Position numbers and translations under genes: made by a program. Under the pieces are notes generated by a model. It saw nothing but the letters and a program-made list of their open reading frames with translations, ran no database searches and was not told the origin of the DNA. From an uncultured Oscillospiraceae bacterium (lineage in GTDB: Bacteria; Bacillota; Clostridia; Oscillospirales; Oscillospiraceae), in NCBI GenBank assembly GCA_910579595.1, contig CAJTVM010000045.1:1-23666 (forward strand): a DNA stretch of 23,666 bases. Reading direction: 5' to 3'. Every line of letters begins with the position of its first letter. Position 1 is the stretch's first letter. Positions 23,025 through 23,666 of this stretch are shown in pieces.

Positions 23025-23053
23025 ATTATACACGAGAGAGGGACGAATGGCAA
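23025..23053 (-). promoter_or_regulatory. Sigma-A-type promoter of the small transcript
   Basis: On the - strand TTGCCA (-35) and a perfect TATAAT (-10) are separated by exactly 17 bases. It starts 68 bases after the stop of the zinc-ribbon gene on the same strand and points to the 22883-23018 unit. Confidence 0.72.
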
Positions 23054-23120
23054 GGGCGGTCCATAGAAAGCCGTGTGAGCTTCGAGCTTTGGCCGCCATT
23101 TGATCGATGCTCCCTGAAAC

Positions 23121-23405
23121 TCATTTTTGGAATAGAAAAGGGTAAGGTTTGGTTGGATAAACGATTTTAACGTGCCTGTAGCCGCGCCAACCCAGCCGTT
23201 GGCCGCAGCGGTCGCAGAAATTCATAAACTCCCGTTCCATGGTGAGCCCGCACCGGGGACAGGTATAGTAGGCGGGCCGGCCCATGCACTCCGGGAACAC
23301 CTTCAGTTCCGAGACCGGCATGGGAAGCCGGTAACTCGCGAGGGCAAGGAGCATCGGCACCAGCAGCGATGGCGCGTGTTGAAGCCGTATACGCTTTCCC
23401 CTCAT
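23121..23405 (-). CDS. Small zinc-ribbon protein, unknown function
   Basis: A 94-aa product. Two CxxC knuckles, CPRC (C49, C52) and CDRC (C64, C67), form a probable zinc ribbon within TCPRCGLTMEREFMNFCDRCG, followed by a basic/aromatic tail (GWRGYRHVKIVYPTKP). The frame is open from 23459, but that start lies inside a terminator hairpin; the ATG at 23405, with GGAAAGGCAGGGA upstream, is preferred. A shorter form from 23321 (MPVSELKVF) is possible since the residues before it look less conserved in style. I can give no function; nucleic-acid or protein binding would fit a zinc ribbon. It is not clearly linked to its neighbours. Confidence 0.65.
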   Translation of the reverse strand: MRGKRIRLQHAPSLLVPMLLALASYRLPMPVSELKVFPECMGRPAYYTCPRCGLTMEREFMNFCDRCGQRLGWRGYRHVKIVYPTKPYPFLFQK

Positions 23406-23432
23406 GCCTGATCCCTGCCTTTCCAGACGATC

Positions 23433-23475
23433 AAAAAGCCCAACCGCCTGCCCGATCAAACGGGCGGCGGTTGGG
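23433..23475 (-). terminator. Intrinsic terminator upstream of the zinc-ribbon gene (- strand)
   Basis: Arms CCCAACCGCCTGCCCG (23439-23454) and CGGGCGGCGGTTGGG (23461-23475) pair over 15 bp with one bulged base and a 6-base loop. In the - direction the stem is followed by C and TTTTT (23437-23433). It ends a message coming from beyond 23480, or it acts as an attenuator for the zinc-ribbon gene 28 bases further on. Confidence 0.75.
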
Positions 23476-23612
23476 AAAAAGGAACGACATTCAATCTGTT
23501 TTGCTGGGCGAAGTTCCTGCCCGGCCGATCACGGTATTTCTTTCGGTTCGCTTTGCCTTTGAAGATCCTGGAATCACAAAAGACAGGACAGAAATAATTG
23601 CCCGCTCATGTT

Positions 23613-23627
23613 TGTGAATACAGGTTC
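23613..23627 (-). repeat. Second copy of the MITE terminal repeat
   Basis: Read on the - strand this is GAACCTGTATTCACA, identical over all 15 bases to the end of the element at 10694-10855; the next A on the outer side also matches. Its inward direction is toward lower coordinates. No partner end was found between 22839 and 23612, so this is a solo or decayed copy, or the other end differs. The 23476-23612 stretch otherwise shows no gene. Confidence 0.7.
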
Positions 23628-23665
23628 TAAGGTTTTTTCACGTAGATGGGGTTTTCCGCAAATTC
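23627..23665 (-). CDS. Possible C-terminal end of a gene beyond the window
   Basis: On the - strand the last bases of the window read EFAENPIYVKKP and then a TAG stop whose G is the first base of the inverted-repeat end. Twelve codons are too few to identify a protein, but the residues look coding, and the terminator at 23433-23475 would fit the end of its message. Confidence 0.3.
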   Translation of the reverse strand, partial: EFAENPIYVKKP

Positions 23666-23666
23666 T

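Noticed and set aside
23369..23617. 82-codon open frame on the + strand at the right end
   Set aside because: It runs antisense through the terminator hairpin and the zinc-ribbon gene start, with no ribosome site and no protein-like pattern.
1..23666. CRISPR array, tRNA or rRNA genes, phage genes, integrase
   Set aside because: No regularly spaced repeats, cloverleaf, rRNA segments, capsid or integrase motifs were noticed on either strand.

Overview
The window looks like a chromosomal segment of a high-G+C Clostridia bacterium, most likely Oscillospiraceae or a close relative (Flavonifractor, Intestinimonas or Lawsonibacter type). The clues are KhpA next to S16, the DUF4317 and DUF5711 families, an SLH/C39 surface protein, a group II ECF module followed by truA, and a ClpE-type ATPase, all in G+C-rich codon usage. 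The genus is inference. No rRNA, tRNA, CRISPR array or phage genes were seen.

Left part (1-4140): a translation/RNA-modification operon on the + strand. Order: ffh 3' end, a 60-aa membrane protein, rpsP, khpA, an internal terminator, rimM, a trmD fused to an acetyltransferase, and rsmA, closed by a strong terminator. Then (4160-6744, - strand) come an overlapping aldehyde dehydrogenase and iron alcohol dehydrogenase, whose promoter diverges from that of a secreted SLH/C39 peptidase-like protein (7008-8618).

Middle part (8665-11643): DUF4317, a barnase-like ribonuclease made as a lipoprotein, and its barstar form one overlapping block. A 162-bp MITE-like element with 15-bp terminal inverted repeats sits exactly at the barstar stop codon, followed by an A+T-rich GNAT acetyltransferase gene. 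This is the most accessory-looking stretch.

Next (11683-17015): an RlmI-like methyltransferase and a VanZ-family protein overlap by 4 bp and lead into ecfA1, ecfA2, ecfT and truA. An A+T-rich two-helix membrane protein gene splits ecfA1 from ecfA2. ECF transporters import vitamins or metals with separately encoded S components, none of which is visible here. DUF5711 and CvpA membrane proteins follow, then a ClpE-like unfoldase with a zinc finger and a long middle domain, then an Fe-S aldo/keto reductase.

Right end (22839-23666): a very small - strand transcription unit with its own promoter and terminator, a zinc-ribbon protein behind another terminator, and a second copy of the MITE terminal repeat again touching a stop codon. 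The best candidates for something undescribed are the TrmD-GNAT fusion, the lipoprotein barnase/barstar operon with its adjoining MITE, the membrane protein inside the ECF operon, and the tiny transcript at 22883-23018.
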